A stretch of 55,870 nt of DNA from Patescibacteria group bacterium (GCA_018821245.1 JAHJMO010000017.1:1-55870), one strand, 5' to 3'; positions 47,362 through 55,870 are shown, counted from the stretch's first letter. Program-made: numbers and translations. The notes: generated from the sequence alone by a model not told the origin.

Positions 47362-47433
47362 AGCGGCGGAGGGGAATTGAACCCCCGACCTTCTGCTTGG
47401 GAAGCAGACATTCTACCTCTGAACTACCGCCGC
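47362..47433 (-). tRNA. tRNA-Gly(CCC)
   Basis: Acceptor GCGGCGG pairs with CCGCCGC (one G-C register, all paired), the anticodon arm TCTGC-TTCCCAA-GCAGA gives anticodon CCC, the T arm is GGGGG-TTCAATT-CCCCT, and the discriminator is T as usual for tRNA-Gly. No CCA is encoded. Confidence 0.93.
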
Positions 47434-47537
47434 AATTTACGGGGTAAAGTCCGCTGGCATACTACCTGTGTACTAATCCTTCACTTCGGCCGATGCTTGG
47501 GCCTTTTTGCATATGTATTCTATCGGTTGAAATCAGG

Positions 47538-48074
47538 CTACGGCAAAGTCAGGACGTTGCCGGCGTGAATCAGATCCGGATTTGCCAGATTATTGGTCTC
47601 TGCTATTGCTGTCCACCGATAGTTGTCTCCGTATTGGGTTCCCGCAATATCCCAGAGAGTATCTCCAACTTTAGCGGTATATTGTACATTACCAAGATGT
47701 GTCATTGCCGAGGATGTCTGCCCCTGTGGCATAATCGGCGTTACATCCGGAATAATGAGTGCCTGATCAACCTCTATGTAATCGGGATTCACAAGTGCAT
47801 TGGCCTTTTGGATATCCGGCCAGTTATACCCTGTTTTATAGTATTTCTCCGATATACTCCACAGCGTTTCTCCCGCTAGCGTCACATGATTCGTCGGAAG
47901 GGAAGCGGTCGTTTCCTCCTGTTTTTCGACTGCCGTTTTTTGACTTGCTGTTTGCTTTCGGCTGTTAACGTAGTTGAATACTAGCATCCCGATAACCAAC
48001 ACAACTGCTAATCCCAGAATCATGGAAATAAAAGAATCAATGGAATTAATGCGTAATTTCAGTGATTTCCACAT
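47538..48074 (-). CDS. membrane-anchored protein with two LysM domains
   Basis: This 178-aa protein has a cytoplasmic N-terminus, one helix (FISMILGLAVVLVIGMLVFNYV, about 15-36), a Lys/Glu-rich spacer, then LysM 1 (LAGETLWSISEKYYKTGYNWPDIQKAN..VDQALIIP) and LysM 2 (KVGDTLWDIAGTQYGDNYRWTAIAETNN..GNVLTLP). LysM domains bind peptidoglycan GlcNAc, so it would be a wall-binding surface protein. It lies between tRNA-Asp and tRNA-Gly on the same strand. Confidence 0.88.
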   Translation of the reverse strand: MWKSLKLRINSIDSFISMILGLAVVLVIGMLVFNYVNSRKQTASQKTAVEKQEETTASLPTNHVTLAGETLWSISEKYYKTGYNWPDIQKANALVNPDYIEVDQALIIPDVTPIMPQGQTSSAMTHLGNVQYTAKVGDTLWDIAGTQYGDNYRWTAIAETNNLANPDLIHAGNVLTLP

Positions 48075-48134
48075 AGTTTATATCCTCCGTTCCAGGCAGA
48101 GATAAAAAAATCAAATACATAAGAAATATCAATG

Positions 48135-48209
48135 CGGACTCGACCGGATTTGAACCGGCGGTTTCGTCCTTGACAGGGACGCGTGTTAACCAGGCTACAC
48201 TACGAGTCC
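48135..48209 (-). tRNA. tRNA-Asp(GTC)
   Basis: Acceptor GGACTCG pairs with CGAGTCC, the D arm is GTGT/ACAC, the anticodon arm CGTCC-CTGTCAA-GGACG gives anticodon GTC, the T arm is GCCGG-TTCAAAT-CCGGT, and the discriminator is G as expected for Asp. No CCA is encoded. Confidence 0.95.
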
Positions 48210-48239
48210 AGCACAAAACATAGTCATTATAATTTATAT

Positions 48240-48269
48240 TTGAGGATTCAGCAACGCTTGTGTTACGAT
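48240..48269 (+). promoter_or_regulatory. promoter of polX
   Basis: TTGAGG (48240-48245), an 18-base spacer and TACGAT (48264-48269), 9 bases before the first ATG. Confidence 0.4.
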
Positions 48270-48278
48270 TAAGTCAAG

Positions 48279-50063
48279 ATGGCAACACTAATGAATCTTG
48301 AAATTGCTAACCTTCTCCGCAATATCGCTGCCGCCTACCAGATCCTTGATGAAAATCGCTTCCGTATTATGGCCTATGAGCGGGCTGGAGACAGCATAGA
48401 ACATGCCACGCGCGAGATGAAGGATATTTGGGAAGACGAAAAACTTTCTGAAGTGCCAGGTGTCGGGAAAACACTCGCGCAACATCTGGATGAACTATTT
48501 CGGACCGGCAGAGTAAAGCATTTTGAATCGGTTATGAAGCGTGTCCCTGAAGCGGTGTTCCCCCTGTTGGGTGTCCCGGGTATGGGCCCCAAAAAAGCGT
48601 ACAAACTGGTTAAGGCGCTCCATCTAAACCGGAAGGATTCCGCCATTGATGATCTTGAGAAGGCGGCCAGAGAGCATACAATTGCCCCTATTGAGGGATT
48701 CGGAGAAAAGTCGGAACATGCGATTCTTGAGGGAATCAGCGCCTACAGGAGAGGTCAAATAAAGGGACAGAGGATGTCTTTGCCGGAGGCAGACCGCATC
48801 GCCCGGGAAGTGATAGCCCACATGAAAAAAAATCCCGACGCAGAGAAGATTGATACGCTTGGGAGCCTGCGGCGGCAGGTTGCAACCATCGGTGACATCG
48901 ATATAGCTGTAGCTACTACAAATGCCCAAGGCGTCATAGAGCATTTTTTGCGTTTTCCTCATAAGAAAATTATCGAACAGGGGCCGTCCGGAGCCTCCGT
49001 GATCCTTACCAATGGCAGGCAGGTTGATGTACGCGTTCAGGAGCCACGGGCGTACGGGGCGATGCTTCAGTATTTCACCGGCTCCAAGCACCATAATATC
49101 GCGCTTCGTGAGTACGCCCTCGGCCGGGGAAAGTCGCTTTCCGAGCATGGCGTAAAGGATGTAAAAACCGGAGTCGTGGAACAGTTTCGTACGGAACAAG
49201 AGTTTTACGAAGAGTTGGGGCTCCAATATATTGCGCCGGAACTTCGTGAAGACCGTGGAGAAATTGAAGCCGGTTTGCGCAAAGGTTTGCCAAAGCTTGT
49301 GGGGTTTGCCGACATAAAGGGCGACCTGCATGTGCACACAAGCTATGACTTGCACCCGTCACATGATCTGGGAGTAAACACACTTGAGGAATGTTTGGAT
49401 AAAGCGGCAGCACTCGGGTATGAATATATCGGGATCAGTGATCATAATCCAAGCGTATCAAATCAGTCGAAAGAAAAGATAATCGATATTATGAAGCGCC
49501 GAAAGGAATATTATGAACAAAAATATTACTCGTGGAAAGAGCGCGTGAAAAAACGAGTACATTTATTCATCATGTGTGAGGCAGATGTCCTTACGGACGG
49601 CACAATCGCATTACCGGAGAAGGCGTTTGACTTTGTGGATGCCGTCATTGCGTCCATCCATTCCGCATTTCGGCAGGAACGCAAAACCATGACAAAAAGA
49701 GTATTGTCAGGTCTTGGCAGCCACCCCAAAGTTTGCGTATTCGGGCATCCCACAGGCCGGTTATTGCCCACAAGAGAGGGCATAGAACTTGATTGGGAAG
49801 AGATATTTGCTTTTTGCAAAAATCGGAAAATCGCACTTGAAATCAACGCGTATCCGTCCCGACTGGATTTACCGGACACTCTTGTTTATGACGCGGTCAA
49901 AGCCGGGTTACCGTGTATAATCAATACCGATGCGCACTCCGTGAGGCAGATGGACCTTCTCCCGTACGGCGTGTCCGTTGCCAGGCGCGGATGGTGCACG
50001 AAGCGTGACATCGCAAACACCATGGAGTATAATAAATTTAAAGATTGGCTACTTCGCCATTAA
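48279..50063 (+). CDS. polX: DNA polymerase X with PHP exonuclease domain
   Basis: This 594-aa protein has an N-terminal 8-kDa-like domain with helix-hairpin-helix motifs (SEVPGVGKTLAQHL and LGVPGMGPKKAYKL), a Pol beta palm with GSLRRQVATIGDIDIAVAT (the two metal Asp) and QVDVRV (third Asp), and a C-terminal PHP domain (DLHVHTSYDLHPSHD, ISDHNPS, CEADVL, NTDAH). Bacterial PolX fills gaps in base excision repair and has 3'-5' exonuclease activity. An in-frame ATG at 48291 is an alternative start. Confidence 0.94.
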   Translation: MATLMNLEIANLLRNIAAAYQILDENRFRIMAYERAGDSIEHATREMKDIWEDEKLSEVPGVGKTLAQHLDELFRTGRVKHFESVMKRVPEAVFPLLGVPGMGPKKAYKLVKALHLNRKDSAIDDLEKAAREHTIAPIEGFGEKSEHAILEGISAYRRGQIKGQRMSLPEADRIAREVIAHMKKNPDAEKIDTLGSLRRQVATIGDIDIAVATTNAQGVIEHFLRFPHKKIIEQGPSGASVILTNGRQVDVRVQEPRAYGAMLQYFTGSKHHNIALREYALGRGKSLSEHGVKDVKTGVVEQFRTEQEFYEELGLQYIAPELREDRGEIEAGLRKGLPKLVGFADIKGDLHVHTSYDLHPSHDLGVNTLEECLDKAAALGYEYIGISDHNPSVSNQSKEKIIDIMKRRKEYYEQKYYSWKERVKKRVHLFIMCEADVLTDGTIALPEKAFDFVDAVIASIHSAFRQERKTMTKRVLSGLGSHPKVCVFGHPTGRLLPTREGIELDWEEIFAFCKNRKIALEINAYPSRLDLPDTLVYDAVKAGLPCIINTDAHSVRQMDLLPYGVSVARRGWCTKRDIANTMEYNKFKDWLLRH

Positions 50064-50080
50064 GTAAAAAGGAGGAATAT

Positions 50081-50638
50081 ATGCAGGTTTCACTTGGGAT
50101 AATTTTGGGAGCAGTCGGGTTAATAGCGGTATATTTTTGGTCACTGTATAACTCGCTGGTACGGGAATCAACGCAGATTGACGAAGCATGGGGTCAGATA
50201 GATGTACAGCTAAAGAGGAGAGCTGATCTTATACCAAATCTGGTTGAGTCGGTGAAAGGATACGCCAAACACGAAAAAAGCGTGTTTACCGAGGTCACGC
50301 ACGCAAGAACTGCGCTTATGAAAGCAGGTACACCGGCAACGAGTGCTCAAGCCAACGATATGCTCACGGGCGCTCTGAAAAGCTTGTTTGCTGTGGCGGA
50401 GGCATATCCGCAGCTTAAGGCAAACGAAAACTTTGTACACCTGCAGAAGGAACTATCCGACACCGAAGATAAGGTAGCGTACGCGCGTCAGTACTATAAC
50501 ACGCAGCTTATGGAGTATAACGTTAAGGTAAAGACGTTTCCCAACACACTGTTTGTACGGTCCTTCGGGTTTGCCGAAAAGGAATTTTTTAAGACGGATG
50601 CAACAGACAGAAAAAGCGTGAAGGTAGACCTTCATTAA
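50081..50638 (+). CDS. lemA: LemA family membrane protein
   Basis: The ATG at 50081 is chosen because an exceptionally good Shine-Dalgarno (AAAGGAGG) ends 6 bases before it; the track start at 50045 lies inside polX. The 185-aa protein has one N-terminal helix (LGIILGAVGLIAVYFWSLYNSLV) and a coiled helical body with EAWGQIDVQLKRRADLIPNLVESVKGYA and ARQYYNTQLMEYNVKVKTFPN, the LemA signature. Function is unclear; it often neighbours htpX, as here. Confidence 0.93.
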   Translation: MQVSLGIILGAVGLIAVYFWSLYNSLVRESTQIDEAWGQIDVQLKRRADLIPNLVESVKGYAKHEKSVFTEVTHARTALMKAGTPATSAQANDMLTGALKSLFAVAEAYPQLKANENFVHLQKELSDTEDKVAYARQYYNTQLMEYNVKVKTFPNTLFVRSFGFAEKEFFKTDATDRKSVKVDLH

Positions 50639-50653
50639 CGTCATTTCTTTCGC

Positions 50654-51556
50654 ATGAGTATTCAAGCGCAAATTCGTTCAAATATTTCAAAGACGTATGT
50701 CATCATGGCAGTGTTTGTTGTGGTTGTCGTTTTGGCCGCGTATGTTTTTGGTCAGTCGCTGGGATACGGCAATTCATGGATGTGGATGGCAGTCCTATTT
50801 TCAGTCGTTTCCAGCTTTGCCGGATATTGGTGGGGAGACAAGGTCGTTCTTGCCATGTCCGGAGCCAGGCCAGCGGATAGAAAACGCGATTTTGATTTTT
50901 TTACTGTTGCCGAGAACATGGCTATTGCGGCAGGATTGCCGAAGCCCAAGCTCTTTGTGATAGAGGATACAGCGATGAACGCGTTTGCCACCGGCCGCGA
51001 CCCGGCCCACGCTGTCGTATGTGCCACTACGGGAATTTTGACACGCCTCGAGCGTCGCGAGCTGGAAGGGGTTATCGCTCACGAACTATCGCATGTAAAA
51101 AACTTTGATACGAGACTCATGGCGATTGTTGCAGTTCTGGTGGGAAGTATCGCGTATTTAGCGGACTTGTTCATGCGTTCTTTATGGTGGGGAGGCGGAA
51201 GGAAAAGAAGCGACAATGATCGTAGCAATCTGGGAGGAATTCTTATGATCGTGGGGATTGTGTTGGCTATAGTAACACCTATATTAGCTACACTTATCCA
51301 GCTGGCTATCTCCCGGCGCCGAGAGTATTTAGCTGATGCATCAAGTGCCAATCTTACGCGGTACCCCGAAGGATTAGCACGGGCGCTGGCAAAAATTTCC
51401 GAAGATCGCGAGGTATTGGAAGCAGCTACTAACGCCACGGCACATCTTTATATAGCCAATCCGTTCAAAGGAAAACAGTTCCACGCGTGGTTTTCTTCGC
51501 TTTTTGACACGCATCCGCCTGTTGCGGAGCGGATAAGACTCCTGCGGGTGATGTAG
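50654..51556 (+). CDS. htpX: HtpX-like membrane zinc metalloprotease
   Basis: This 300-aa M48 protease has two N-terminal helices, then AMNAFATGRDP, the zinc site GVIAHELSHVKN (HELSH at 143-147), two more helices, and SRRREYLADASSANLTRYPEGLARAL with the third zinc ligand Glu. The C-terminus ends FDTHPPVAERIRLL. It would degrade misfolded membrane proteins. It forms an operon with lemA. Confidence 0.93.
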   Translation: MSIQAQIRSNISKTYVIMAVFVVVVVLAAYVFGQSLGYGNSWMWMAVLFSVVSSFAGYWWGDKVVLAMSGARPADRKRDFDFFTVAENMAIAAGLPKPKLFVIEDTAMNAFATGRDPAHAVVCATTGILTRLERRELEGVIAHELSHVKNFDTRLMAIVAVLVGSIAYLADLFMRSLWWGGGRKRSDNDRSNLGGILMIVGIVLAIVTPILATLIQLAISRRREYLADASSANLTRYPEGLARALAKISEDREVLEAATNATAHLYIANPFKGKQFHAWFSSLFDTHPPVAERIRLLRVM

Positions 51557-51586
51557 GCGACCTTCGTATGCGTTTAGCGCTCGCCG

Positions 51587-51615
51587 TTGCCTTTTAGCCT
51601 TTACCGCGAGATAAT
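51587..51615 (+). promoter_or_regulatory. promoter of the murT-gatD operon
   Basis: TTGCCT (51587-51592), a 17-base spacer and GATAAT (51610-51615), 11 bases before the murT ATG. Confidence 0.5.
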
Positions 51616-51626
51616 AGACAGGACAC

Positions 51627-52922
51627 ATGTCGCTATCTGACCGCATTATTGTCATTGCCGCCAAGGTTATCGGCGCCATAAGCAGGCTGTTTGGTTTGGG
51701 CGCGGGTGCTACCTGGCCCGGAGAAATAGCGATCACGTTTAGGCCAAATATAGCCCGATCACTAGCTAGTGAACTTTCAGATGGAGTCATTTTGATAGCT
51801 GGTACCAACGGCAAGACAACAACATCTCTCATGGTCAAAACGATGCTTGAACACATCGGGGATAGTGTCGTCTATAATATCACCGGTGCAAACCTCTTAA
51901 ACGGAGTAGTGTCGTCGTTTATCCATGATGCAGATTGGTTGGGCGGTGTGAGAGCGAACATTGGGATTTTTGAAATCGATGAAAACTCGTTACCGATCAT
52001 GCTCAAATATGCCACTCCAAAACGCATCGTTCTTCTTAATCTTTTCCGGGATCAATTGGACCGTTATGGAGAAGTAGACGTCATTGTTGAGAAATGGAAG
52101 AAGGCTTTATCGCATCTACCCGGGGACGCAGAGATTATCCTCAATAGCGATGATCCGGGAGTGGCATTCATAGGCAAATCAGTGAAAGGAAAAGTAATTT
52201 ACTTTGGGTTAAATGACTCATCAATCTATTTAAAAGCCAAAGAACATGCAACTGACTCGACGTTTTGTCCCAATTGCGGTATGCGTTTAACCTACGACGG
52301 AGTTTATTACTCGCATATTGGTGTTTGGCGATGCACTAGGTGCGGTAACAAGCGACCTGATCCGAACGTGAGTAAGTGGTCAAGTCCGTTACCCGGGATC
52401 TATAACCAATACAACACGCTGGCGGCAGTGGCTTTGGCGAAATCATTGGATATTTCCGATGAAGAAATTCAGAAAGCTCTCCACTTATTTGTTCCGGCGT
52501 TTGGTCGTCAGGAAGAGATTGTCGTGGGAAGCAAAACGGTCAAGCTATTTCTTTCCAAGAATCCCGCGGGATTTAATGCATCACTCAGAACCGTACTGGA
52601 TATGGGAGCCAAAAAACTGCTGTTGGTTTTAAACGACCGCATTCCAGATGGCAGAGATGTGAGTTGGATATGGGATGTAGATTTTGAAATACTCACGAAT
52701 CGCCACGAATTATTTATTTCCGGTGACCGCTGTTACGACTTAGCACTGAGGCTTAAATATGCTAATTTGTGTTTTTCCAAGCCGCGAATATTCACGAATT
52801 TACAAAACGGTGTTCAAGCAGCCATAAAGGCGACTTCGGAACGAGAGACACTTTTCGTACTGGCGACTTACTCAGCCATGCTTGAAATACGGAAAATTTT
52901 AATTGGAAGGAAAATTTTTTAA
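51627..52922 (+). CDS. murT: lipid II isoglutaminyl synthase, MurT subunit
   Basis: MurT is the ATP-dependent Mur-ligase-like subunit that amidates the alpha-carboxyl of D-Glu in lipid II, using ammonia from GatD. The 431-aa protein has GTNGKTTTSLMV near 58, NITGANLLNG, IFEIDENSL, LNLFRDQLDRYGEVD and a zinc-ribbon inserted near 215-245 (CPNCG and CTRCG), a known MurT feature. The C-terminal DUF1727 part includes LSKNPAGFNASLRTV and LNDRIPDGRDVSWIWDVDFE. gatD follows directly. Confidence 0.93.
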   Translation: MSLSDRIIVIAAKVIGAISRLFGLGAGATWPGEIAITFRPNIARSLASELSDGVILIAGTNGKTTTSLMVKTMLEHIGDSVVYNITGANLLNGVVSSFIHDADWLGGVRANIGIFEIDENSLPIMLKYATPKRIVLLNLFRDQLDRYGEVDVIVEKWKKALSHLPGDAEIILNSDDPGVAFIGKSVKGKVIYFGLNDSSIYLKAKEHATDSTFCPNCGMRLTYDGVYYSHIGVWRCTRCGNKRPDPNVSKWSSPLPGIYNQYNTLAAVALAKSLDISDEEIQKALHLFVPAFGRQEEIVVGSKTVKLFLSKNPAGFNASLRTVLDMGAKKLLLVLNDRIPDGRDVSWIWDVDFEILTNRHELFISGDRCYDLALRLKYANLCFSKPRIFTNLQNGVQAAIKATSERETLFVLATYSAMLEIRKILIGRKIF

Positions 52923-52924
52923 CA

Positions 52925-53683
52925 ATGAAACAATTTAACAATTCAACAATGAATGTAAAGATCGCCTGGTTATATCCGGACCTCATGAGCACTTACGGTG
53001 ATCGGGGGAATGTAATTGTTTTGCAAAAACGCTGTCTGTGGCGTGGGATTCCTGCAGAGGTAGTTCTTGTTACCCTCGAGACAGGCGTTGCCAAGCTGCG
53101 GAATTGTGACATGATTTTCATGGGTGGAGCCCAAGATCGTCAGCAAAAATTGGCGGGAGAAGATTTTTTGAAAAATAAAGGTCCGGTGGTCAAAGAAATG
53201 GTAGAGAGTGGAATCCCTGCGCTCTTTGTCTGTGCGGCATATCAGTTTGTCGGTCGCTATTACAAGCCGTATCAGGGTGAGAATATCCCGGGAGCCGGAA
53301 TATTTGATCTGGTAACCGAACACCCGGGGGATCAGGGAAAGCGAATGATCGGAAACGTTACGGCGAGGATAGTCAATCCTCCGGAGCTTTCCGGGACGAT
53401 TATTGTGGGCTTTGAAAATCATGGCGGCAGGACGCATTTGGGACCCATGATGAAGCCGTTTGCAAAAGTGATCAAAGGAAACGGCAACAATGGTGACGAT
53501 GGGTGGGAAGGGGCTGTATATAAAAATTCCATCGGATCATATTTCCACGGTCCGATACTGCCAAAAAATCCAGTCATTGCCGATTGGCTGTTGGAAAAAG
53601 TTACAGGTCCGCTCAAACCGCTTGATGATGTTAGAGAGCTTACTCTACCCCCACGAACACGATTTTGGGGTAGGATTTTTTAA
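52925..53683 (+). CDS. gatD: lipid II isoglutaminyl synthase, glutaminase subunit GatD
   Basis: This CobQ/CobB-type class I glutaminase feeds ammonia to MurT. The 252-aa protein has WLYPDLMSTYGDRGNVIVL, FMGGAQDRQQ, FVCAAYQFVG with the nucleophile Cys103 (family CGGYQ here CAAYQ), GFENHGGRT, and IGSYFHGPILPKNPVIADWLL with the catalytic His. The start at 52925 lies in an AACAAT-rich stretch; a second ATG at 52949 would give MNVKIAWLYPD, equally family-like. The 3' end overlaps a convergent small gene by 44 bases. Confidence 0.92.
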   Translation: MKQFNNSTMNVKIAWLYPDLMSTYGDRGNVIVLQKRCLWRGIPAEVVLVTLETGVAKLRNCDMIFMGGAQDRQQKLAGEDFLKNKGPVVKEMVESGIPALFVCAAYQFVGRYYKPYQGENIPGAGIFDLVTEHPGDQGKRMIGNVTARIVNPPELSGTIIVGFENHGGRTHLGPMMKPFAKVIKGNGNNGDDGWEGAVYKNSIGSYFHGPILPKNPVIADWLLEKVTGPLKPLDDVRELTLPPRTRFWGRIF

Positions 53684-53927
53684 TCTCCTGCATGAATTTT
53701 TCCGACACTCCACCGGCAAATTTACCGTATTTGCCCCTACTCATATGCCCGCACAGGCGTCTTTCGTAATCGCGGATGATGTCCATGATTTCAGAGCCGA
53801 TTCGGTTGAATTTCGCTTTATTCATTTCGGGATTGAGCGCGTATGCGTCGTGAATTTGCTTGAATGTATCGAAGATCTCTTTGTTTTCTTCTACCATTAG
53901 CTGAAAGATCTGTTTGTATTTGCTCAT
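53640..53927 (-). CDS. small conserved-looking protein of unknown function
   Basis: This 95-aa protein is charged and mostly helical (QIFQLMVEENKEIFDTFKQIHDAY, FNRIGSEIMDIIRDYERRLCGHM), ending in YPKIVFVGVE. It has no signal peptide or membrane segment. I do not recognise a family with certainty. It is accepted as a gene because it has its own ATG, balanced composition and fills the gap between gatD and gatC, though its 3' 44 bases overlap gatD. Confidence 0.6.
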   Translation of the reverse strand: MSKYKQIFQLMVEENKEIFDTFKQIHDAYALNPEMNKAKFNRIGSEIMDIIRDYERRLCGHMSRGKYGKFAGGVSEKFMQEIKKSYPKIVFVGVE

Positions 53928-54000
53928 ATTTCCACAATATCCCAGAAAAAAAGAAAGATCAAGGCGTTGTTTTGTTGTTCCGTCATAACCAGTAATACGC

Positions 54001-54006
54001 TATAAT
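54001..54006 (+). promoter_or_regulatory. -10 box of the gatCAB operon
   Basis: A perfect TATAAT ends 9 bases before the gatC ATG at 54016. The -35 is weak (TTGTTC at 53975 is 20 bases off). Confidence 0.5.
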
Positions 54007-54015
54007 AGCCATAGT

Positions 54016-54321
54016 ATGACAGTTAAAAAAACGTCAAAAACAGATCTCGATGTGGACTACGTAGCCCGCCTGGCCAATCTCCCCTTGACGCTCTCGCAAA
54101 GGAAGAAATTTGCCGGTCAGCTTTCTCAAGTGCTTGAGTACGTTTCTCAAATCCAGAAGCAGGACATTTCCGGAGTTACCGAAACAGCACAAGTCAGCGG
54201 TCAGGAGAACGTGATGCGTGAAGACGAGGTAAAACCGGGGTTGACACAAGAGGAGGCCCTTGCTAACGCCCCTTCGGTACATAACGGATTTTTCCGCGTG
54301 AATTATGTTTTTGAGGAGTAA
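54016..54321 (+). CDS. gatC: Asp/Glu-tRNA amidotransferase subunit C
   Basis: This 101-aa protein has the GatC pattern VDYVARLANLPLTLSQRKKFAGQL, QVLEYVSQI, then VMREDEVKPGLTQEEALANAP and FRVNYVFEE. GatC wraps around GatA and GatB and stabilises the complex. It starts the gatC-gatA-gatB operon. The operon's presence suggests that Gln-tRNA and/or Asn-tRNA are made by amidation of mischarged tRNA. Confidence 0.93.
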   Translation: MTVKKTSKTDLDVDYVARLANLPLTLSQRKKFAGQLSQVLEYVSQIQKQDISGVTETAQVSGQENVMREDEVKPGLTQEEALANAPSVHNGFFRVNYVFEE

Positions 54322-54324
54322 GGT

Positions 54325-55758
54325 ATGGATATTTGTTCCCTAACTATCCGACAGGCTAAAGAAGCGCTTGACAGGAAAGAATTTAGCGCTATTGAGCTTG
54401 TTGAAGCATGCTTGGAGAACAGCACAAAGTATGATGGGATTTTGAAAGCTCTTTTGACCGTTGACGTGGATGGCGCCCGACAGGAAGCTTCTGCCGCAGA
54501 TCGCCTGCGCGCGCAAGGAGTAAGCAAACCGCTGTTGGGGATCCCGTTTGTCCTTAAGGATCTCTATACGACCAAGGGTCTTCGCACGACCGCAGGCTCC
54601 AAAATTATCGATAATTATACGCCACCGTTTGACGCTACAGTCGTTGTCCGCCTCAAGAATGCAGGAGCAGTCATTCTGGGGAAGGCAAATCAGGATGCGT
54701 GGGGGCACGGTTCATCCGGTGAGAACTCTGATTACTTCCCAACCAAAAATCCTTATGACACCTCGCGCGTGCCGGGAGGATCAAGTTCCGGTTCGGCTGT
54801 GGCGGTCGCAAGCGGTATGTGTTTGGCGGCAACAGGCACGGATACCGGCAGTTCCGTACGTTTACCTGCTTCTTTCTGCAATCTCGTCGGTATCAAGCCC
54901 ACGTACGGCCGCGTATCGCGTTACGGCATCATCGCTATGGCCTCGTCGTTTGACACCATAGGTCACATGACGAAAACCATATGGGACAATGCGCTGGTGT
55001 ATGAAATTACGGCAGGGAAAGATCCATTAGACGCTTCTTCAGTCGATAGATCAGTTCCGCGTTATACCCAAGCACTTGGTAAAGCGATTTCTGGCGTTAA
55101 GATAGGACTTCCCAAAGAATATTTTTCCTCCAAAGGGATTGATTCCTCGGTGTTTACTGCGACAAAAGATGCGATAAAGGAGCTTGAAGCGTTGGGTGCG
55201 ATGTTTGTTGAAGTGAGTCTGCCACATACTGACGTGGCGATGGCGTGTTACTACATTTTGGTACCGGCGGAAATTAGCTCAAATCTTGCCCGATTTGACG
55301 GAATTCGGTACGGTTACGGACGGGAAGTATTGGGAGAAGAAGCGAAGCGGCGTATCACGATGGGTACCCATGCTCTTTCTTCCGGATATTACGATGCGTA
55401 TTACAAGAGAGCTGCAAAGGTTCGTACGTTGATTAAGAATGATTTTGATGAAGCTTTTCAACATGTGGATGTGATTTTGATTCCCGCTTCACCGGCAACC
55501 CCCTTTAAAATCGGAGAAAAGACTCAGGATCCGCTCGCAATGTATCTTTCCGATATTTTTATGTGTCCTGTCAATATCGCAGGAGCTCCTGCACTGTCGG
55601 TGCCGTGCGGCTTTGTGGACGGGTTGCCTATTGGGTTTCAATTGATAGGGCCGCAATTTGAAGAAGAACGATTATACCAAGTCGGGTACGCATACGAACA
55701 AGAAGCGCCATGGTATAAGACAAAGCCTGATTTGAAAAAAGTGATAAGAACAATATGA
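54325..55758 (+). CDS. gatA: Asp/Glu-tRNA amidotransferase subunit A
   Basis: GatA is the amidase that releases ammonia from glutamine. The 477-aa protein shows [20 protein letters not shown] with the catalytic Lys, [19 protein letters not shown], and the amidase signature [17 protein letters not shown] and [15 protein letters not shown] with the cis-Ser and nucleophile Ser. The C-terminus [34 protein letters not shown] is complete. It overlaps gatB by ATGA. Confidence 0.95.
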   Translation: MDICSLTIRQAKEALDRKEFSAIELVEACLENSTKYDGILKALLTVDVDGARQEASAADRLRAQGVSKPLLGIPFVLKDLYTTKGLRTTAGSKIIDNYTPPFDATVVVRLKNAGAVILGKANQDAWGHGSSGENSDYFPTKNPYDTSRVPGGSSSGSAVAVASGMCLAATGTDTGSSVRLPASFCNLVGIKPTYGRVSRYGIIAMASSFDTIGHMTKTIWDNALVYEITAGKDPLDASSVDRSVPRYTQALGKAISGVKIGLPKEYFSSKGIDSSVFTATKDAIKELEALGAMFVEVSLPHTDVAMACYYILVPAEISSNLARFDGIRYGYGREVLGEEAKRRITMGTHALSSGYYDAYYKRAAKVRTLIKNDFDEAFQHVDVILIPASPATPFKIGEKTQDPLAMYLSDIFMCPVNIAGAPALSVPCGFVDGLPIGFQLIGPQFEEERLYQVGYAYEQEAPWYKTKPDLKKVIRTI

Positions 55759-55870
55759 CCAATGACTATACGATGATTATCGGTCTCGAGATACACGTTG
55801 AACTTAAAACATTATCCAAAATGTTCTGCGCGTGCAAAAACGATCCCTTCTTTGCAGGAAAACCGAATAT
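55755..55870 (+). CDS. gatB: Asp/Glu-tRNA amidotransferase subunit B, 5' end only
   Basis: The first 38 codons are present: [20 protein letters not shown], then [10 protein letters not shown]. This is the GatB opening, with the first zinc-ligand Cys pair. The window ends inside the gene. The start overlaps the gatA stop. Confidence 0.92.
   Translation, partial: MTNDYTMIIGLEIHVELKTLSKMFCACKNDPFFAGKPN

Noticed and set aside
47494-47512. GGCC...GGCC followed by TTTTT as a terminator
   Set aside because: No plus-strand gene ends nearby, the stem is only about 4 bp, and it points against the minus-strand tRNA and LysM genes.

Overview
The window reads as part of a small, streamlined bacterial chromosome, most likely a Candidate Phyla Radiation (Patescibacteria) member of the Microgenomates type. 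This is inferred from gene content and style: a split division and cell-wall cluster, a type 2 isoleucyl-tRNA synthetase, MurT/GatD, GatCAB, many ATGA gene overlaps, and several -10 boxes only 6-9 bases ahead of start codons. The taxon is not proven. The genetic code looks standard; TGA is used as stop throughout.

Region 1 (1-9600) is an envelope operon: a damaged murB, murA, a GlmU-like nucleotidyltransferase, an alpha/beta hydrolase, a membrane-tethered MurF-like ligase, a DegT-type aminotransferase, a CvpA-CAP fusion, a metallo-beta-lactamase-fold hydrolase and a FemAB-type peptidoglycan aminoacyl transferase.

Region 2 (9600-13350) is an accessory island and the main discovery. A DD35E insertion sequence abuts a complete diversity-generating retroelement (DGR). 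The DGR has a target gene with a C-terminal variable region (VR, 11372-11474), a hairpin directly after the VR, a template repeat (TR, 11817-11919), an Avd accessory gene on the opposite strand, and a reverse transcriptase with the DGR-type LGNLTSQ motif. VR and TR differ at 14 of 103 positions, and 12 of these fall on template adenines.

Region 3 (13350-29900) is the division and wall core: dgkA, mraY, murI, murD, ftsW, murG, ftsQ-like, ftsA, ftsZ. It is followed by ileS, rodA, rplU, an RNA methylase, rpmA, parB, lepB and tRNA-Val. murC, murE and ddl are not in the window.

Region 4 (29900-44700) holds surface functions: a large secreted propeller-lipase fusion, then a glycan assembly cluster of methyltransferases, GT2 and GT4 glycosyltransferases, polytopic GT-C type transferases and an O-antigen-ligase-like protein. 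One methyltransferase has a frameshift at an A8 tract next to a 38-bp perfect palindrome.

Region 5 (44700-55870) is mixed: an Ig-like membrane protein, HflX, a Cas4/RecB-like nuclease, a GNAT enzyme, a tRNA cluster (one tRNA appears to be split around a complete tRNA-Thr), a LysM protein, PolX, LemA, HtpX, MurT, GatD and gatC-gatA-gatB (gatB cut by the window end). The MurT/GatD pair, MurI, the FemAB enzyme and undecaprenol kinase together suggest amidated, possibly cross-bridged peptidoglycan of a monoderm type.
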